Shown one piece after another: positions 10,697 to 22,972 of a stretch of DNA of 64,000 nucleotides. The stretch covers positions 4,278,001 through 4,342,000 of the forward strand of contig OY755177.1 in NCBI GenBank assembly GCA_963576735.1, given 5' to 3'. This DNA is from Bedellia somnulentella. Its lineage: Eukaryota; Arthropoda; Insecta; Lepidoptera; Bedelliidae. A program made the translations under genes and the position numbers. Under the pieces are notes generated by a model, which saw nothing but the letters and a program-made list of their open reading frames with translations, was not told where the DNA came from and searched no databases. Each line of letters opens with the position of its first letter. Positions within the stretch are counted from its first letter, which is position 1.

Positions 10697-11126
10697 TAAT
10701 TTTGTCACTGGGTGTGATAATTTCTATTAAACCACATGAAGCACATAACTGATCTTTCTTTAATCAGATCGTCTCCAGTTAAAGTTTAATCATTTGTGGT
10801 ATGAAATCCGTAGCAACTTAATTTCAAATTACATCTAAAGTCTCCTAAGCTAAATAAATGGACACAGGAAAAAAGGGGTAGTGCTATTGTAAACCGACAC
10901 TATACATTAAGTTTTTAAATTTTACTTTGTGGTCCATGTCCGAGATCTTTGTGAACTAAATCTAATTTTGTCACTGGGTGTGGCAATTTCTATCAAACCA
11001 CATAAATCGCATAATTGATCGTTCTTTAATCAGATCGTCTCTAGTTTAACTTTAATCATTTGTGGCTTGAAATCCGTGGCAACTCAAATTTCAAATTACA
11101 TCTAAAGCTCCTAAGCTAAATAATCC
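10697..11126. repeat. Direct duplication of about 160 bp, split by a repeat B fragment
   Basis: The segments 10697-10858 and 10963-11126 match closely, both starting TAATTTTGTCACTGGGTGTG. Between them, 10873-10906 is the 5' end of repeat B in minus orientation. The copies differ by scattered substitutions, so the duplication is not very recent. Confidence 0.75.
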
Positions 11127-11507
11127 GACGTTGCTTGTATTGTCTTTAATGCCTAAAGTATGTTAACCGAAGCACTTTCAAGTCTAGAAACTTGAAATTA
11201 GTCATGTTACAATATGGGTACACAATGTTGTGAATGTGTGCAGTGAACGATTTAGTTTGGTCATTTCGTTGCAAATTGAAATAGTTTTAACCACAGTTTC
11301 TATAGCTTGTTAGTATAACGTTTGCTTCGGTTTGTGATTTTCTGAAACTTTAATTGTCAGTATTATATTCATTCCGATGAAGATTGTTTAGTTGTTCCTA
11401 CTCGTACTTTTTAAGTAATAAATACTTAACTTATTATGAAACCTAGACTAGCACGGTATAACAAATATTATAACTACAAAATATTTTTGTATAGTGTGTA
11501 TTGTTGT

Positions 11508-11754
11508 ATGCTGTGTAGTGTCGGCTTAGAATAGCACTACCCCATTTCTTCCGGTGGGTGTACGTAAGAGGCGACTAACGGTATTGGGGCTTTTTAAGGG
11601 AATTTTGGGCGATGCGGTTGGAGACCCATCACCAACAACCTTTATTTTTACTATCATTTCCCCATGCAACTTCCAAAAGTGGCTGAGGGATTTCTAATTC
11701 CTTAGCTCTGGCTACCCCGTCTAGGGATTTATAGCCGTGAGTATATGTATGTAA
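11508..11754 (+). repeat. Repeat B, full-length copy
   Basis: It runs from TGCTGTGTAGTGTCGGCTTA to GCCGTGAGTATATGTATGTA with few changes from the consensus. Confidence 0.75.
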
Positions 11755-11778
11755 AATATTGTTTGTGTCATACGAACA

Positions 11779-12107
11779 ACCGTGACAGCTTAGTCGGTAT
11801 AATACCGCTACTTGTGCTGACGATAAGGTTTCAAATCCCGGATCGGGCCTTCACCAATTAGCCTTTTCTCAGACATATGTGGTTAGTTTATCATGGTTGT
11901 TAAAGGTGAGGGAAAACATGGTAAGGAAACCCACATGGCTGTGTTGCACTTAGCTATGTGACAGTGTATTCGTACGTTACGTCGATATGCCTGCCCCCCA
12001 TCACATGAGTACACTGTCCAAGCAAAACGTGAGTAAAACAAGAGAGATTATTCAAGATCGTACATCGTGGTTATCAGTAGTCTCTGCCTACCCCTTCGGT
12101 GATAATG
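11779..12107 (+). repeat. SINE-A / RTE chimera
   Basis: The first 240 bases are a diverged SINE-A head and body. From about 12035 the sequence switches to an RTE 3' end (CAAGATCGTACATCGTGG, then GTCTCTGCCTACCCC). The junction suggests template switching or nested insertion. Confidence 0.6.
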
Positions 12108-12410
12108 AGCGAAAAAGTGAGTTTATTTGAGTCTGTAACAGAAAATTGTCGTTTTATGTATTTGAAATTCGAAATTGTTACAAGATTTAAATCGATTTAC
12201 TATTTATTTTACACCAAACAAATCGGTTTTAATCAAATTTGCTTAGCTGTTAAGTTAAGTGCCCTCGGTGTCTATCTTATCACTCCTACCATGATATTCG
12301 ATTAAATAAGTCAACAGAATTTCGACTAGTTAAATAACTCAGACATGAATAAATTACTTCAAATAAAGTTAAAAGTTTAATTTTCTTTTAGCAAAAGAGT
12401 GTTTTTTTTA

Positions 12411-12529
12411 TCTATACTTATAATAAATCTGTAGAGAGGTCAATTCTGTACATGAAATATATTTTCAAAATAACTATCAGGTGGTGATTAGGGATCGATA
12501 CTGATGCCAAAAATGCAATCAGTAAAATT

Positions 12530-12563
<34 letters not shown>

Positions 12564-13379
12564 GGTTTGTATGTTCCTTATGGAAACAAAAACTACTCGA
12601 CGGATTTTAACGAAACTTGGTACAATTATTCTCTATACTCCTGGGCAGGTTTTTGTATACTTTCCAGCAGAGTAGTAAAGGGGAATTTTGGGAAATTTTG
12701 GGAAAACGGGAGAAGTTACTACATTTTTTAAGCTTCCGTCGCGTGTGCAGCCTTAATGGTTAAACTTACATAGAAATCAGGTATGACAGAAATATTCTTC
12801 ATAAAATTATCTAAAAAAAATCCTCAACAGTTTATGTCTATCTTTTACGGTTGACTCACAATAACACGTGGAATTCCTGATAGCTTAGCAGTTCGGATCA
12901 TTCTGATTATATTTGTTTACTCTTACGTTTGTAAACCTCTCACTCATCCCTAATTAAAAAAAGGTAACATTATTACCTATTCAATAAAAAAAGAATCATA
13001 GAAATCGGTAGAGAAACACCGAAATTATACATAAAATAAGCCATCGCGCCCGTGACCAAAACCGAATCGTTACTAATTTACATATAACATACTAGATGGC
13101 ACCAGTAGTTGCATCCTACAACACGTAATGATTAATTTTTTAGGTTGTTATAAATACTTCATAGCGTTTTATTCCAAAATTTGCTATTAAACGGAAATAC
13201 TGAACCGTTCATTAAAGCGCATTAAAAATCACCAAACTACACTGTTTAGGGAGTGCTATAAATTTAATAAATTGAAAACATTGCGCTGAATTTCACAATG
13301 CTTGAGCAGTGACTAAAGAAAGAAACCTCAGATATTTAAAAAACAACGCTACCCGTGCGAAGCTGGGACGATCCACTAG
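12411..13379 (+). mobile_element. Non-autonomous Helitron
   Basis: The element sits between an A and a T, starts TCTATACTTATAATAA and ends in CTAG after a CCCGTGCGAAGCTGGG hairpin. These are the hallmarks of a rolling-circle Helitron. It contains a (GTCT)n microsatellite at about 12534-12562 and the conserved stretch AACTACTCGACGGATTTTAA. No Rep/helicase ORF is present. The 75-codon frame inside it recurs in every copy and is not evidence of a gene. Confidence 0.8.
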
Positions 13380-13380
13380 T

Positions 13381-13744
13381 TATATTATAAATGTGAAAAT
13401 TTTGATGTTTGTGTCTTTGAGGCGAAAAGAGTTCTCAAGTACAAAATTTATATGAATGAAATTTGGCAGAACGCAAGATAATGACCCAAATTCAGACATA
13501 GGATACTTTTCATACCGGAAAAATTTAACCTATAAAATATAAAGAAAAAGACATTTATTTGGCATATTAACATACACACAAACAAACGTAAACAGAATGA
13601 CAAATAATAGAAAACACATTAAAAATATATAGGAAAAACATTAATTAACATTGCCAAAAGGGTGTCGTCTCAGCGTCTCAATGGTGTGTATATTCACGGC
13701 TGATTGAAATAATTTTTCAGTACGAAGTCTGTCGGGTCAGCTAG
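13381..13744 (+). mobile_element. Second Helitron-like element, adjacent
   Basis: It begins near TATATTATAAATGTGAAAAT, carries the GAATGAAATTTGGCAGAA motif and ends GTCGGGTCAGCTAG before a T. This resembles Lep1-type Helitrons. Its 5' end abuts the preceding Helitron, which may have inserted into it. Confidence 0.5.
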
Positions 13745-14486
13745 TAATAAATAAAATTTAGTTTAATGCTCAGAGTGTGATTCATCAGGATCGTGAAAAG
13801 TTGCAATCGGTAATATATGTCTACCCAACTGAAAGAAAAGCAGGGTAGGAGTAGAGTAAGTAAATTCCAAGATTGCAGTACGTATGAGCAATATTAATAG
13901 TTTAAAAAAATACTCATTTTTATTTGTGCTTGAAGGTGGTAAATCTTATTATAAGCGGACTCTAAACAGCAAAGAGCTTAATAAACATATTTCTTAAACA
14001 TTTTGATTAATTTTGCAAATGTATGAAAAGTTTGCTAAATGTAAATTAGCTTGAACGGTTTTCAACCATGCATCGCACAAAATAGTGTCAGATAGTCTCT
14101 GATTATGCCATTGGGCTCTAAAAGCGTGAAGTTATCTGTGTTTTTGTAACTTTCGATAATCAGAGCTGCAATGTTTATGATTAAGGAATATGAATACCTA
14201 ATTTTTCAAATATATCATCAAAAAATATATTGAAAACGAGATGCTTTTAGTAAGAGCTTAGGTCTCTGGCGAATTTTACTTTTCAAACCTTGTATTCTGG
14301 GGATTGTTTATTCTGCTGACAAAGTGTAATTAATGCAAATGTAAACACCGTTCATTGAGGATATCGGTTTGAGAAGTAACCAAAATTATTTTGCTTGGGA
14401 CTAAATTAATTCTGAAATGTTTACCGTTAAATTGTTCTAGATCCACAAAAATATTCAAACTCAGATCAAGGTTTACGCTGTTTTTT
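13745..14486. other. Unannotated AT-rich stretch
   Basis: I see no gene, RNA or recognised repeat. Confidence 0.3.
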
Positions 14487-14684
14487 ATCCGAAGGGGTGG
14501 TGAGGTATGGATATTAACTGAACATCACATGTCGTTTCTGTTACCTTGTATTCAGAATACCTAAGTGTTTCTGGGATAGTGCATTCACGTGAAATGGAGA
14601 TAGGAATATCGGCACAATTTACAAACATAATGTCATATGACTTAGTTTAACTCAGTCATTTAAAATTCTTTACTCTGTTTTCTA
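14487..14684 (-). repeat. SINE-A, decayed 3' half
   Basis: Matches include CCGAAGGGGTGG, GAACATCACATG and ACCTTGTATTCAGA, in minus orientation and with many substitutions. Confidence 0.5.
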
Positions 14685-14865
14685 GGGATTTAGATAGGGT
14701 ATTAAAATGGTATTCAATAATGTCAAAAAACAACGACTAATTACAGATTCAAAGAAAACATTATAACGACTCTAGCGTCGGAAAGTTGACAATAGTCTCA
14801 CTGGCCTTTTGTCGAAGGCATAAATGCAGTCTTAGCTAGGAATTATATATAGGGGCAATAGGGAC

Positions 14866-15078
14866 GGTTATGTGTGTGTAGAGGACGACCTCGGAGAACA
14901 AATTTGGACCAAAAAGCGAGTGTGTTCAAAAAGGCAGGCGTTCGAAGTATGAAGAATAAAAGAACATGTATGAGAAGATTGATGGATGCAAACGAAGGAG
15001 GCGAGGTTTGTTAGGATCGTACAAAATGGCGATTGAAAGTCTCTGCCTACCCAAATGGGAAAATGGCGTGTGTTTGTA
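14866..15078 (+). repeat. RTE LINE 3' fragment
   Basis: It matches the C-terminal coding end of the RTE copy at 40430-40640 (AGAGGACGACCTCGGAG, AAAAAGGCAGGCGTTCGAAG) through GTCTCTGCCTACCC. The frame is broken. Confidence 0.7.
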
Positions 15079-16150
15079 TAAAATAATCTAATAATTCTGT
15101 TTGCAATACCCAAACCAGAATAATGAACCAATCTTGAACAAATTTCCAAACCAAAATAATGTGGGCAGACTACTAAGGATCAACCGGAGTCCATCGGAAC
15201 AAAAGTCCATAAGCTAGACCACTGGAAGTTAAGTTAGTAAGTATAATCGTTTTACAGTAAAAAAGGCGGAGTTTCATTCAGGATTGTTGAGAGTGATTGG
15301 TTTAATTAGTCGCTTGTCGATGGGAATGCTGTGCTTCTAACTCGGTTATCAGTTTGCGATGAATATTAAAGAGTACCCTAACTCGTTTTGAGTCTCTTGT
15401 TTTTCGTTTGCTTGGTTTAAAATCGGTTTTTCTACTATAAAGCTTAAAAAAAGTATAAATTAAAATAGAAGCATAAATAGAAAGCCAAAATTAAAATAAA
15501 AGGTGCAGACTGTTGGAGTATACTTATTGAAATATATTTTTTCTGAGAGTGAAAACACAAAACTTAGTTATTTTTAATTTAATAAGAACAATTTAACTTG
15601 TATTTTTAGGAGAGAGTAACTCACAGTTAGTTGACATTGGGATAAGCACAAGCTATTAATCGCCACTTTGTCAATTCTGACCGAGCTTTCTCTACATGTA
15701 TCAACCTTTTCATTTATTCTTTTTTATTTATCTCACTATAGACAGCTGACTGAGATTTGTCCTCCGTAGTAGTTTTTTACTGATATTACGATTCATAGCA
15801 TTTTGAACGTGACGATGGCGAAAAGTAACGTGATCATCAGACATTTTAGTACCTCAGCGAATATATGACTAAGAAGCTTAAGTCTCTCCGAATTTGCATT
15901 CAAAATTGAGTTAAAAAAATATCAAGTAAAAAAGGTACAATGTTTGATATAGCCTCACCTTAGTTACCCATTGCGTCCCTATATAATTACTCAAGTCATG
16001 ATAAACAAACCCTTGTCAAGATAAAAACGCTCTTAAAATGTAGATCCAAATTCGTAAAACCTATTGTTTTTCGTCCTTGAGTAAGCCTTATTTTTGTTTT
16101 TAATTCTCTTTTCATAATAAAGGTTACTGTTCATAAATAAAAGATGTAAT
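15079..16150. other. Intergenic stretch with a decayed RTE end
   Basis: The only repeat I recognise is a diverged minus-strand RTE 3' end at about 15632-15722. The rest is AT-rich without a supported gene. Confidence 0.3.
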
Positions 16151-16545
16151 TAAAGGAAAGAAAAATTTCGACACTTTTATTTATGAGTAATAATCCCCAC
16201 ATGAGGAATTCATGTCAAAAAACATTAAATCATGTGATAGTTAGGCGTTTCCAACATTTGCATTCTATCTGAAAAGGTAGACAAATGGCCGTCCGAATTA
16301 GTTAAAATTCGGAGGTAGGAAACGCAAACACTACTTGAACGTGTAAAAAAGAAACAAAGGATAGAGAAATTTCGCGCTGGATGCCAACTGACACTGTAGC
16401 TCAGTTGGCAGAGCGACGGGGGCGTATACCCGAAGGTCGCGGGTTCGAACCCCGCCAGTGTCGAAATTTTTCTTTCCTTTAATACCATCTTTTATTTATG
16501 AGTAATAATCCCCACATGAGGAATTCATGTCAAAAAACATTAAAT
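16151..16545 (+). repeat. tRNA-like repeat T, tandem/foldback copy
   Basis: A 56-bp segment (TTTTATTTATGAGTAATAAT...) occurs twice in direct orientation at 16175-16230 and 16490-16545. The element body with a tRNA-like core lies between them. In addition TAAAGGAAAGAAAAATTTCG at 16151 is repeated inverted at 16458-16481. Two other copies in the window share these modules. Confidence 0.7.
16390..16462 (+). repeat. tRNA-like sequence inside repeat T
   Basis: A 7-bp acceptor stem (GACACTG with CAGTGTC), a TAGCTCAGTTGG A box and a GGTTCGAACCC B box are present. The anticodon arm is irregular, with a short stem and an 8-base loop. I read it as a tRNA-derived SINE promoter rather than a working tRNA. 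Confidence 0.6.
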
Positions 16546-16608
16546 TAAAGGTTACTGTTGTTTATATATACTGTTACTTAAGCCCGTGGTACTGTTACTG
16601 TTACTTAA

Positions 16609-16978
16609 CAACCGTGATAGCCCAGTGGGTAGAACACTCGGTTATCGTGCAAACGACTAGTGTTCAAATCCTGGGTCGGGCCTACACCAATTTGTCTTTT
16701 CTAAAGACATATGTGTGGTTAATTTGTCATGGTTGTTAACGGTGAGGGAAAACATCGTGAGGAAACCCACATGGCTGAGCTGTACTTAGTCATGTGACAG
16801 TGTATTCGTACAAAACGGCGATAGGCCTGCCCCCTATCACGTGAGTACACTGTCCATGCAAAACGTGGGTACTCTGAACACCAGGTGACAAAGTCACGTG
16901 ATGTTCAGAAGTATTAGTACCTCTGCCAACCCCTTCGGGGATATTCGGCGTGAACGTTTATGCTTATTATGCTTATGC
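16609..16978 (+). repeat. SINE-A, full-length copy with target duplication
   Basis: It has a complete tRNA-like head, body and tail. TTACTTAA at 16601-16608 is repeated at 16979-16986, which marks the insertion ends. Confidence 0.85.
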
Positions 16979-17007
16979 TTACTTAAGACTATTTATTCTG
17001 TAATTAC

Positions 17008-17244
17008 ACCGTGTCGGCTTAGAATAGCGCTATCCCATTACAGCACGCGGGCGTTCGAAAGAGGCGACTATGGGTATTGGGGCTTTTTAAGTGATCTTTG
17101 TGCGATGCGGTTGGAGACCCATCACCAAGAACCTTTGTTTTACAATCTTCTTCCCACTGAACTTCCAAAAGTGGCTGAGTTTCATGCTTTGAAGCTTTTA
17201 ACCCTTTTAGGAATTTATAGTGGTCAGCATATGTATGTATGTTA
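17008..17244 (+). repeat. Repeat B, diverged full-length copy
   Basis: It runs from GTGTCGGCTTAGAATAG to a TATGTATGT tail. The hairpin and CGTGAG end are altered (AGGAATTTATAGTGGTCAGC). Confidence 0.6.
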
Positions 17245-17457
17245 TTACACCAGCGAAAAATGATATATACTATTTATTTCTTTAGATACAACTCTGTTTT
17301 TGATTCGCTCTATTGTTCAACGATGTAGTTGAGACCCTATCATTAAAAATCTTTATTTTACTTAAAAGAAATTTCAATATAATCAATCGTGTGAATATCT
17401 TTGATGGTTCAGAGTGAAGTACACCGCTTCTTATGCAAGAGAAATGAATTCAAGACG

Positions 17458-17799
17458 ACGTGATTGATCAGTGGGTAGAAGACTGCTTATCGTGCAGACG
17501 ACTAGTGTTCTAATCCCAGGTCGGACCTACACCAGTTTGTCTTTTCATTTTTATTTATTTATCATGGTTGTTATCGATGAGGGAAAACATCGTGAGGAAA
17601 CCCATATGGCTGAGTTGTACTTAGTCATGTGACAGTGTATTCGTACAAAACGGCGATAGGCCTGCCCCCTATCACGTGAGTACACTGTCCATGCAAAACG
17701 TGGGTACTCTGAACACCAGGTGACAAAGTCACGTGATGTTCAGAAGTATTAGTACCTCTGCCAACCCCTTTGGGGATATTCGGCGTGAACGTTTGAGTC
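17458..17799 (+). repeat. SINE-A, near full-length
   Basis: The tRNA-like head has decayed (GTGATTGATCAGTGGGTAG), but the body and the GGCGTGAACGTTTGAG end are well kept. Confidence 0.8.
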
Positions 17800-17844
17800 T
17801 TTGAGAATATGAATTCAAAACTGTTTTTCTTAAGGCAAAAGTAT

Positions 17845-17995
17845 AGCTGTTAACGGTGATGGAAAACATCAGGAGAAAATCCACATGGCTGAGCTGCTCA
17901 TGTAACAGTGGATTCGTACGTAGTGAGAGGCTTGCTCCTAATTACATGGCGCACTGTCGTAGCAAAGCGTGGGTAATCTGAACACTGGGTGATTA
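17845..17995 (+). repeat. SINE-A, internal fragment
   Basis: It holds the central body only, from GTTAACGGTGA to GAACACTGGGTGATTA, and is diverged. Confidence 0.6.
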
Positions 17996-18362
17996 CATAA
18001 CATAACATAACATAAACGTTCACGCCGAGTATCCCCGAAGGGGTTGGCAGAGGTACTAATACTTCTGAACATCACGTGACTTTGTCACCTGGTGTTCAGA
18101 GTACCCACGTTTTGCATGGACAGTGTACTCACGTGATAGGGGGCAGGCCTATCGCCGTTTTGTACGAATACACTGTCACATGTCTAAGTACAACTCAGCC
18201 ATGTGGGTTTCCTCACGATGTTTTCCCTCACCGCTTACAACCATGATAAATTAAACACACATATGTCTTTAAAAAAAACAAATTGGTGTAGACCCGACCC
18301 AGGATTTGAACACTAGTCGTTTGCACGATAACCGAGTGTTCTACCCACTGGGTTATCACGGT
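17996..18362 (-). repeat. SINE-A, full-length copy
   Basis: It starts with (CATAA)n on the plus strand and ends at TATCACGGTT. It lies directly against the preceding SINE-A fragment and in opposite orientation. Confidence 0.85.
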
Positions 18363-18552
18363 TTGTACTTTTGCCACTAATTGGGGGATTTACTGACTTA
18401 ACATAGTTTTCATAACTTCTTTAGCTTTTTGGTAACTTTCAAGTCGTCATCGGTCCAACTTTCCAACGGTCCATGCATGCATATATTCTGGGCTGTAAAA
18501 CCCTACAAGGTGTATACCGAGCTTCAGAATAAGAAATCCCACAGTCACTGCA

Positions 18553-18688
18553 GAGCAAGCACGAGCGCTATTTTATCGACACGATAACGGTTAGAATGAG
18601 ATGGCAGTATACGATACTAAGTAAGTGTGTAAGAGATGGCTGCTTTATCCCACGCGATAACTAGTTTAAACACGGCTCGTGCTTGCTC
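18553..18688. mobile_element. Short MITE-like element
   Basis: GAGCAAGCACGAGC at 18553-18566 is repeated inverted at 18675-18688. It is flanked by pieces of a diverged repeat B (18475-18550 and after 18690), so it probably inserted there. No ORF is present. Confidence 0.5.
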
Positions 18689-19120
18689 TTCAGAGAGTGC
18701 TATTTTTTCTACAGTAAAGAGTTTTATTTCTGTTACGAAATTTATGAACTTAAACACCTAAAAACACTTAGTGTTAACAGGTTAGTGCATTCAGTTCAAT
18801 TAAAATTTTAATACTTTCCGAGCGTATGATTTTCACTTAAATATATTTTTCTACGTAGCACACATAAATAAAGTTAAGTTAGCCATATGGATTTAAGCAT
18901 AATTATTTATTGAAGCTCAATCCAATTAAATAATTTATAATTTTACATCGCAAACATATATGATTTGACCTAAATTACGCTACCTGATTCAGCATCCTCC
19001 AACAAAGCCTCTTTAATATACCCTACACAGATTATTGCCAAATATTCATGTACTTTTTATATTTTTTGAGATGTTCGTTTTCAGTTAGTTGATTTTATTA
19101 TTTTTAATAAAATTATTGAC

Positions 19121-19292
19121 GACAGCCGTGGTATAGTGACTAGCTTCTAAGTCCAGAGGTTGCGGCTTTGATCCCCGCTGAGTTTGTGTTTGTTTCTTTG
19201 TCTTAAGTTAGTATCCCATTATACAAGTCTTACTTAGTTTGGGGCTAACTTGATCTGTGTATAATATGACCGTATATATTTATTTGTTTATT
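19121..19292 (+). repeat. SINE-C, tRNA-derived lepidopteran-type SINE
   Basis: The head GACAGCCGTGGTATAGTGAC and a GATCCCCGCTGAG B-box area are followed by GTTTGGGGCTAACTTGATCT and a TATTTATTT tail. I recall this arrangement from a widespread lepidopteran SINE. Confidence 0.65.
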
Positions 19293-19544
19293 AAGAATGT
19301 AGAAAAATAGCAATACAATGGTTCCAATATTTACTTCACTGAATAAATAACCAATAAATAATTTAACCAATGCTATGCAATAATAATGAAGAACCATAAC
19401 AGTGTTTTCATTGCGCGTGCTCATTTTTTTTATAAAAGTTACTGAAACATGGGATGTTAGCCGAAACGTTCAAACGCATGTGTGTGGTAATCAACTTCAA
19501 ATTACTGACCACAGAAAATATATTCCTTAAACAACATACATATT

Positions 19545-19732
19545 TGTCACAGCTAATAGCTGTCATAGCTAATAATGTTATTCCCAAAAAGGGCTAGCCA
19601 GAATGAGAACTAAAAAAATCATCAGCCGCTTTTCAAACTTCTATGCGGAATAGATTGTAAAATAAAAGTTGATTGTGATGGGTCATCAACCACATCGCTC
19701 AACAATAATATAAGAACTCCTATTCTCTTTGC
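19545..19732 (-). repeat. Repeat B, decayed
   Basis: CCCAAAAAGGGCTAGCCAGAAT and GTGATGGGTCATCAACC survive from repeat B. Confidence 0.45.
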
Positions 19733-20215
19733 CTTTTACGAGAACCGTGGGAATATACGTACATTCGAAAATACTAAATCAACTGAATTTCCACAATACT
19801 GAATCAATGCCATTCGTACAGCGGCGTGTATAATGTTACAAGTACTCATATATTTTTCTTCAAAACAAACATCGCTGATTAGGAGATCCTCGGATTATCT
19901 AGTACTTCTGAACATCACCTGACATTTTCACCTGGTGTTCAGAGTACCCAGAGAAGAAGAGAAGAGAGAAAGGGAGTTAAGCGGGACAATAGTGTAAAAT
20001 TAAGATTGATCGCCAAGCAATCACTTGAAAATACCCAATTCTATAAGTTGCGTTTTATGACAACCGCGAGAAAAAATACGTACTTATGAGGATATTCAAT
20101 CAACTCTGAATCAGTGCCATTCGCACAGCGGCGTGTATTATGTTACAAGTACTCATATGTTCCGTCAAAACAAACATCGCTGATGGTATCCATTAGGAGA
20201 TCCTCCGATTGCCTG
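19733..20215. repeat. Direct duplication around a SINE-A scrap
   Basis: The segments 19733-19905 and 20046-20215 share TGTTACAAGTACTCATAT and AACAAACATCGCTGAT. A short minus-strand SINE-A fragment (19904-19953) lies between them. Confidence 0.65.
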
Positions 20216-20402
20216 CTAACATGCTAATATTAATGCCGCGAACGTGTTCCCTATATGTGGTACTTGAGATTATGTATGTATGGGTGCTTTATTACATATG
20301 CTGCATATTTTGAATTTTGTATTGCTTTCTTATTAATTTAAGTGTGTTTTTGTTAAGAACCTTAATGTATGAAAATATTGATGTGTGTAAATACAGCTTG
20401 AG

Positions 20403-20492
20403 TTTCAGGATTGTACAAAGTGGCGATCAATGGTCACTGCCTACCTTAATGGTAACTAACTGGCATGTGTATATGTGTGTACGCATAATATT
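20403..20492 (+). repeat. RTE LINE 3' end fragment
   Basis: It contains GTACAAAGTGGCGATCAATGG and CACTGCCTACC, the terminal part of the RTE element. Confidence 0.55.
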
Positions 20493-21211
20493 TTTGGCGT
20501 AGTTTGGTTGTTAGCGTATCACTAACGATTGGGAGATATTTCATAATACTAGTTCGATGGGGATATAATAGCCTGAGCACCTAATGAGTCGGCGCCTTTT
20601 TGGCTCTCATTGTGTGTAATTTGTGCGATTGTTGTATTTACATGTTGTATCATATGAGGGACTGAATAAAGTTTTTTGTACTTTTACTTGTTTTTACTTT
20701 TTTAATGAGCTGACAATTTTTCATGAATCCATGATTTGGAGGGCACATCCAACCGTCTGTCCCGGTTCTATCACGGTAAGTAATAGTTCTCCAAATCATC
20801 CAGCCACAGCCACTAGGGCAGCTATGAAAATATGACTATTGTTTAATGTGATGTATTTAATACTCCATAAGGAGAGCATCTATGATTGTAAGAACCGTGC
20901 CAAGTCAGAAGAAGTTAACTCATAAATCAGGCTTTTTTGCTGTTATGAAAAAATTGAACCTAAATATATTGACAATTTCATAATCAAAATTTACAATTAA
21001 TCTTTATTATTTAAAAATAATTGGATTGTTTTGCCTTATCTGTTTGAATTGGGGGAGAAACGTAAATGAAACAGAATATATTTAGAATACTTTTGAGAGG
21101 AGTTTTAGGATTGAGTAAATATACATGTTTATTACTTTAGGTAGGGAAAAATAACTAGTAAATATATATCAAAAATCAAGATATCTAAGTGGTGAGTTAT
21201 TTACTTTAACA
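20493..21211. other. Unannotated stretch
   Basis: No supported gene. An isolated GGTAAGT donor-like site at about 20774 is noted among the rejected items. Confidence 0.3.
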
Positions 21212-21473
21212 CATAAACACATACTTAAATATACTCAAGGCCATAAATCCGAAAAAGGGGTAGCCAGAGCTTCAGAGCTAGAAACTTTTCAGCGACATTC
21301 GGAAGTAGATAGGGGACAAGATGATAGGAATAAAGTATCTTTGGTGATGGGTATCCAACCACATCGCCCCAAAACTACTTTATTGAATAACCCAATACCG
21401 TAAGTCGCCTTTTACGACACCTGTGGGTAGAAAGTAATAGTGACATTCTAAGCCGGCACTACTCGGCAAAATT
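21212..21473 (-). repeat. Repeat B, subfamily with CGACACCTGTGGG
   Basis: It keeps the full layout but differs consistently from the main consensus, like the copies at 22027 and 23907. Confidence 0.65.
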
Positions 21474-22026
21474 AATCAATAATTTGAACATACCTTATGC
21501 AATTCTTTAATATAATTATTCTAAGACATAAGCGTAAGCTTAGCCTTAGTTTCAGACAACAGACAAGAAAAAAAGCACCGCCATTTGGATTACAAAACAT
21601 GGCACAAAGAAATTGTATCTTGTAAACAAAAACTTTCACCAAACAAATTTTATTAGCAATAATTGTATCGAGTCATTTTACGAGAGCTAACAATAAGACT
21701 TCTGCATAGAAATCCGGGACTTCGCTTTGGCAAGAACGCCATCCGCCATCTATTAAATGGATTAAATGAATTATTCAGCGACAAGATCCAGAAACGGCGA
21801 TTCGACTCGCCTCTATTCACTTCAGAATCCTTTCATGGCTCCCGAACGCGTAACTTTAATGCAATTTTCATATTATTATTGGAGATTTATTGCATGAAAG
21901 GTTTAACAATATAACTTCTATTTGTGTTTCTTAAAAGGAAATCTTATTTGTATACTGCCGATAAAATAGGACAAACTACAAAGTTGGTTATTGTGGATAC
22001 ATCATATAGATTTTTTCTTATACATA
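21474..22026. other. Unannotated stretch
   Basis: An 83-codon plus-strand frame at 21663-21914 is present, but I recognise no family and see no splice or regulatory context. Confidence 0.25.
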
Positions 22027-22290
22027 TTACATAAATACATTCATATACTCACAGCCACAAAACCCAAAAAGGGGCAGCCAGAGCTTTAGAGCTAGAAAGT
22101 TCTCAGCCACATTGGGATGTCCATAGGGGGGACAAGATGGTATATATATGAAATAATATATCGTTGGTGATGTGTCTCCAACCTCAACGCCCCAAAACCA
22201 CTTAAAAAAGCCCCATACTATAAGTAACCTCTTAGGACACCCATGGGTAGAAAGGGTTAGTGACATTCTAAAGCGGCGTTTCTCGGCAGT
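22027..22290 (-). repeat. Repeat B, same subfamily
   Basis: It resembles the copy at 21212. A further decayed piece follows at about 22300-22395. Confidence 0.65.
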
Positions 22291-22792
22291 TATACACATA
22301 CAGCTAAAAATGCCATGGATTCATAGTTAGATCTTCAGAAATTCTTGGCCACTCTTGGAAGTTCACTGAGAAAATATTTTAAAAAGAAATATAAGTTTTT
22401 TACATTTTGCTCTTAATAGGATACATTATCCTGATGGTAAGTATAAAACATTTAATTAGCTTTGCAAGTTTTAAACTAAAAATGAAAATATTAAATCTAA
22501 TGAATACTTAACCATGTTCTCATCACCGTTATACGTATGTCTGTAGTATAACAGTCATGAATTTCAATGTCGAATGACTTGATATCTCATATCGTCTTCA
22601 AGAACAGTTCATTTGCTATATTTTTTAAACAACGTAATTTTATTTTGGGATATTTGTAAGTACATGATGAAAACTAGATAAAATGTTTATTCACGGTTTC
22701 ATGCAATTGAAAATATGATTTGTAACAACGTAAGGCTTTTTTTTGTGCTTAATGTAATAATACGTATATTGTAAATGTAGGTCAGAGATTCT

Positions 22793-22972
22793 AATACTTA
22801 CTTTCTTACATATACTCACGCCCATTATTCCCATTGGGGTAGGCAGAGACTATCGATCGCCACTTAGTACGATCTTGACAAACCTCTCTTGCTTCCCTTA
22901 CATTCATTATCCTTCTCATACATGCTCTTTTATTCTTTTCACTTCGGACCCCCGCCTTTATAAGAATCAAGA
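22793..22972 (-). repeat. RTE LINE 3' fragment
   Basis: On the plus strand it reads TACTCACGCCCATTATTCCC and GGCAGAGACTATCGATCGCC, the reverse complement of the RTE end. Confidence 0.7.

Noticed and set aside
12504..12731. Recurring 75-131 codon ORFs starting MPKMQSV in the Helitrons (also at 58106-58333 and 60518-60913)
   Set aside because: They are translations of the non-coding Helitron sequence including its GTCT microsatellite, and they vary with repeat number.
16390..16462. A genuine tRNA gene
   Set aside because: The A and B boxes are good, but the anticodon arm is irregular and the sequence is embedded in a dispersed repeat with other copies.
20720..20780. Plus-strand exon ending at TATCACG|GTAAGT
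   Set aside because: It is a single donor-like site without a partner exon or supported frame. GTAAGT is expected by chance many times in 64 kb.
21663..21914. 83-codon ORF with a basic middle part
   Set aside because: Neither strand gives a recognisable protein, and no transposon or splice context supports it.
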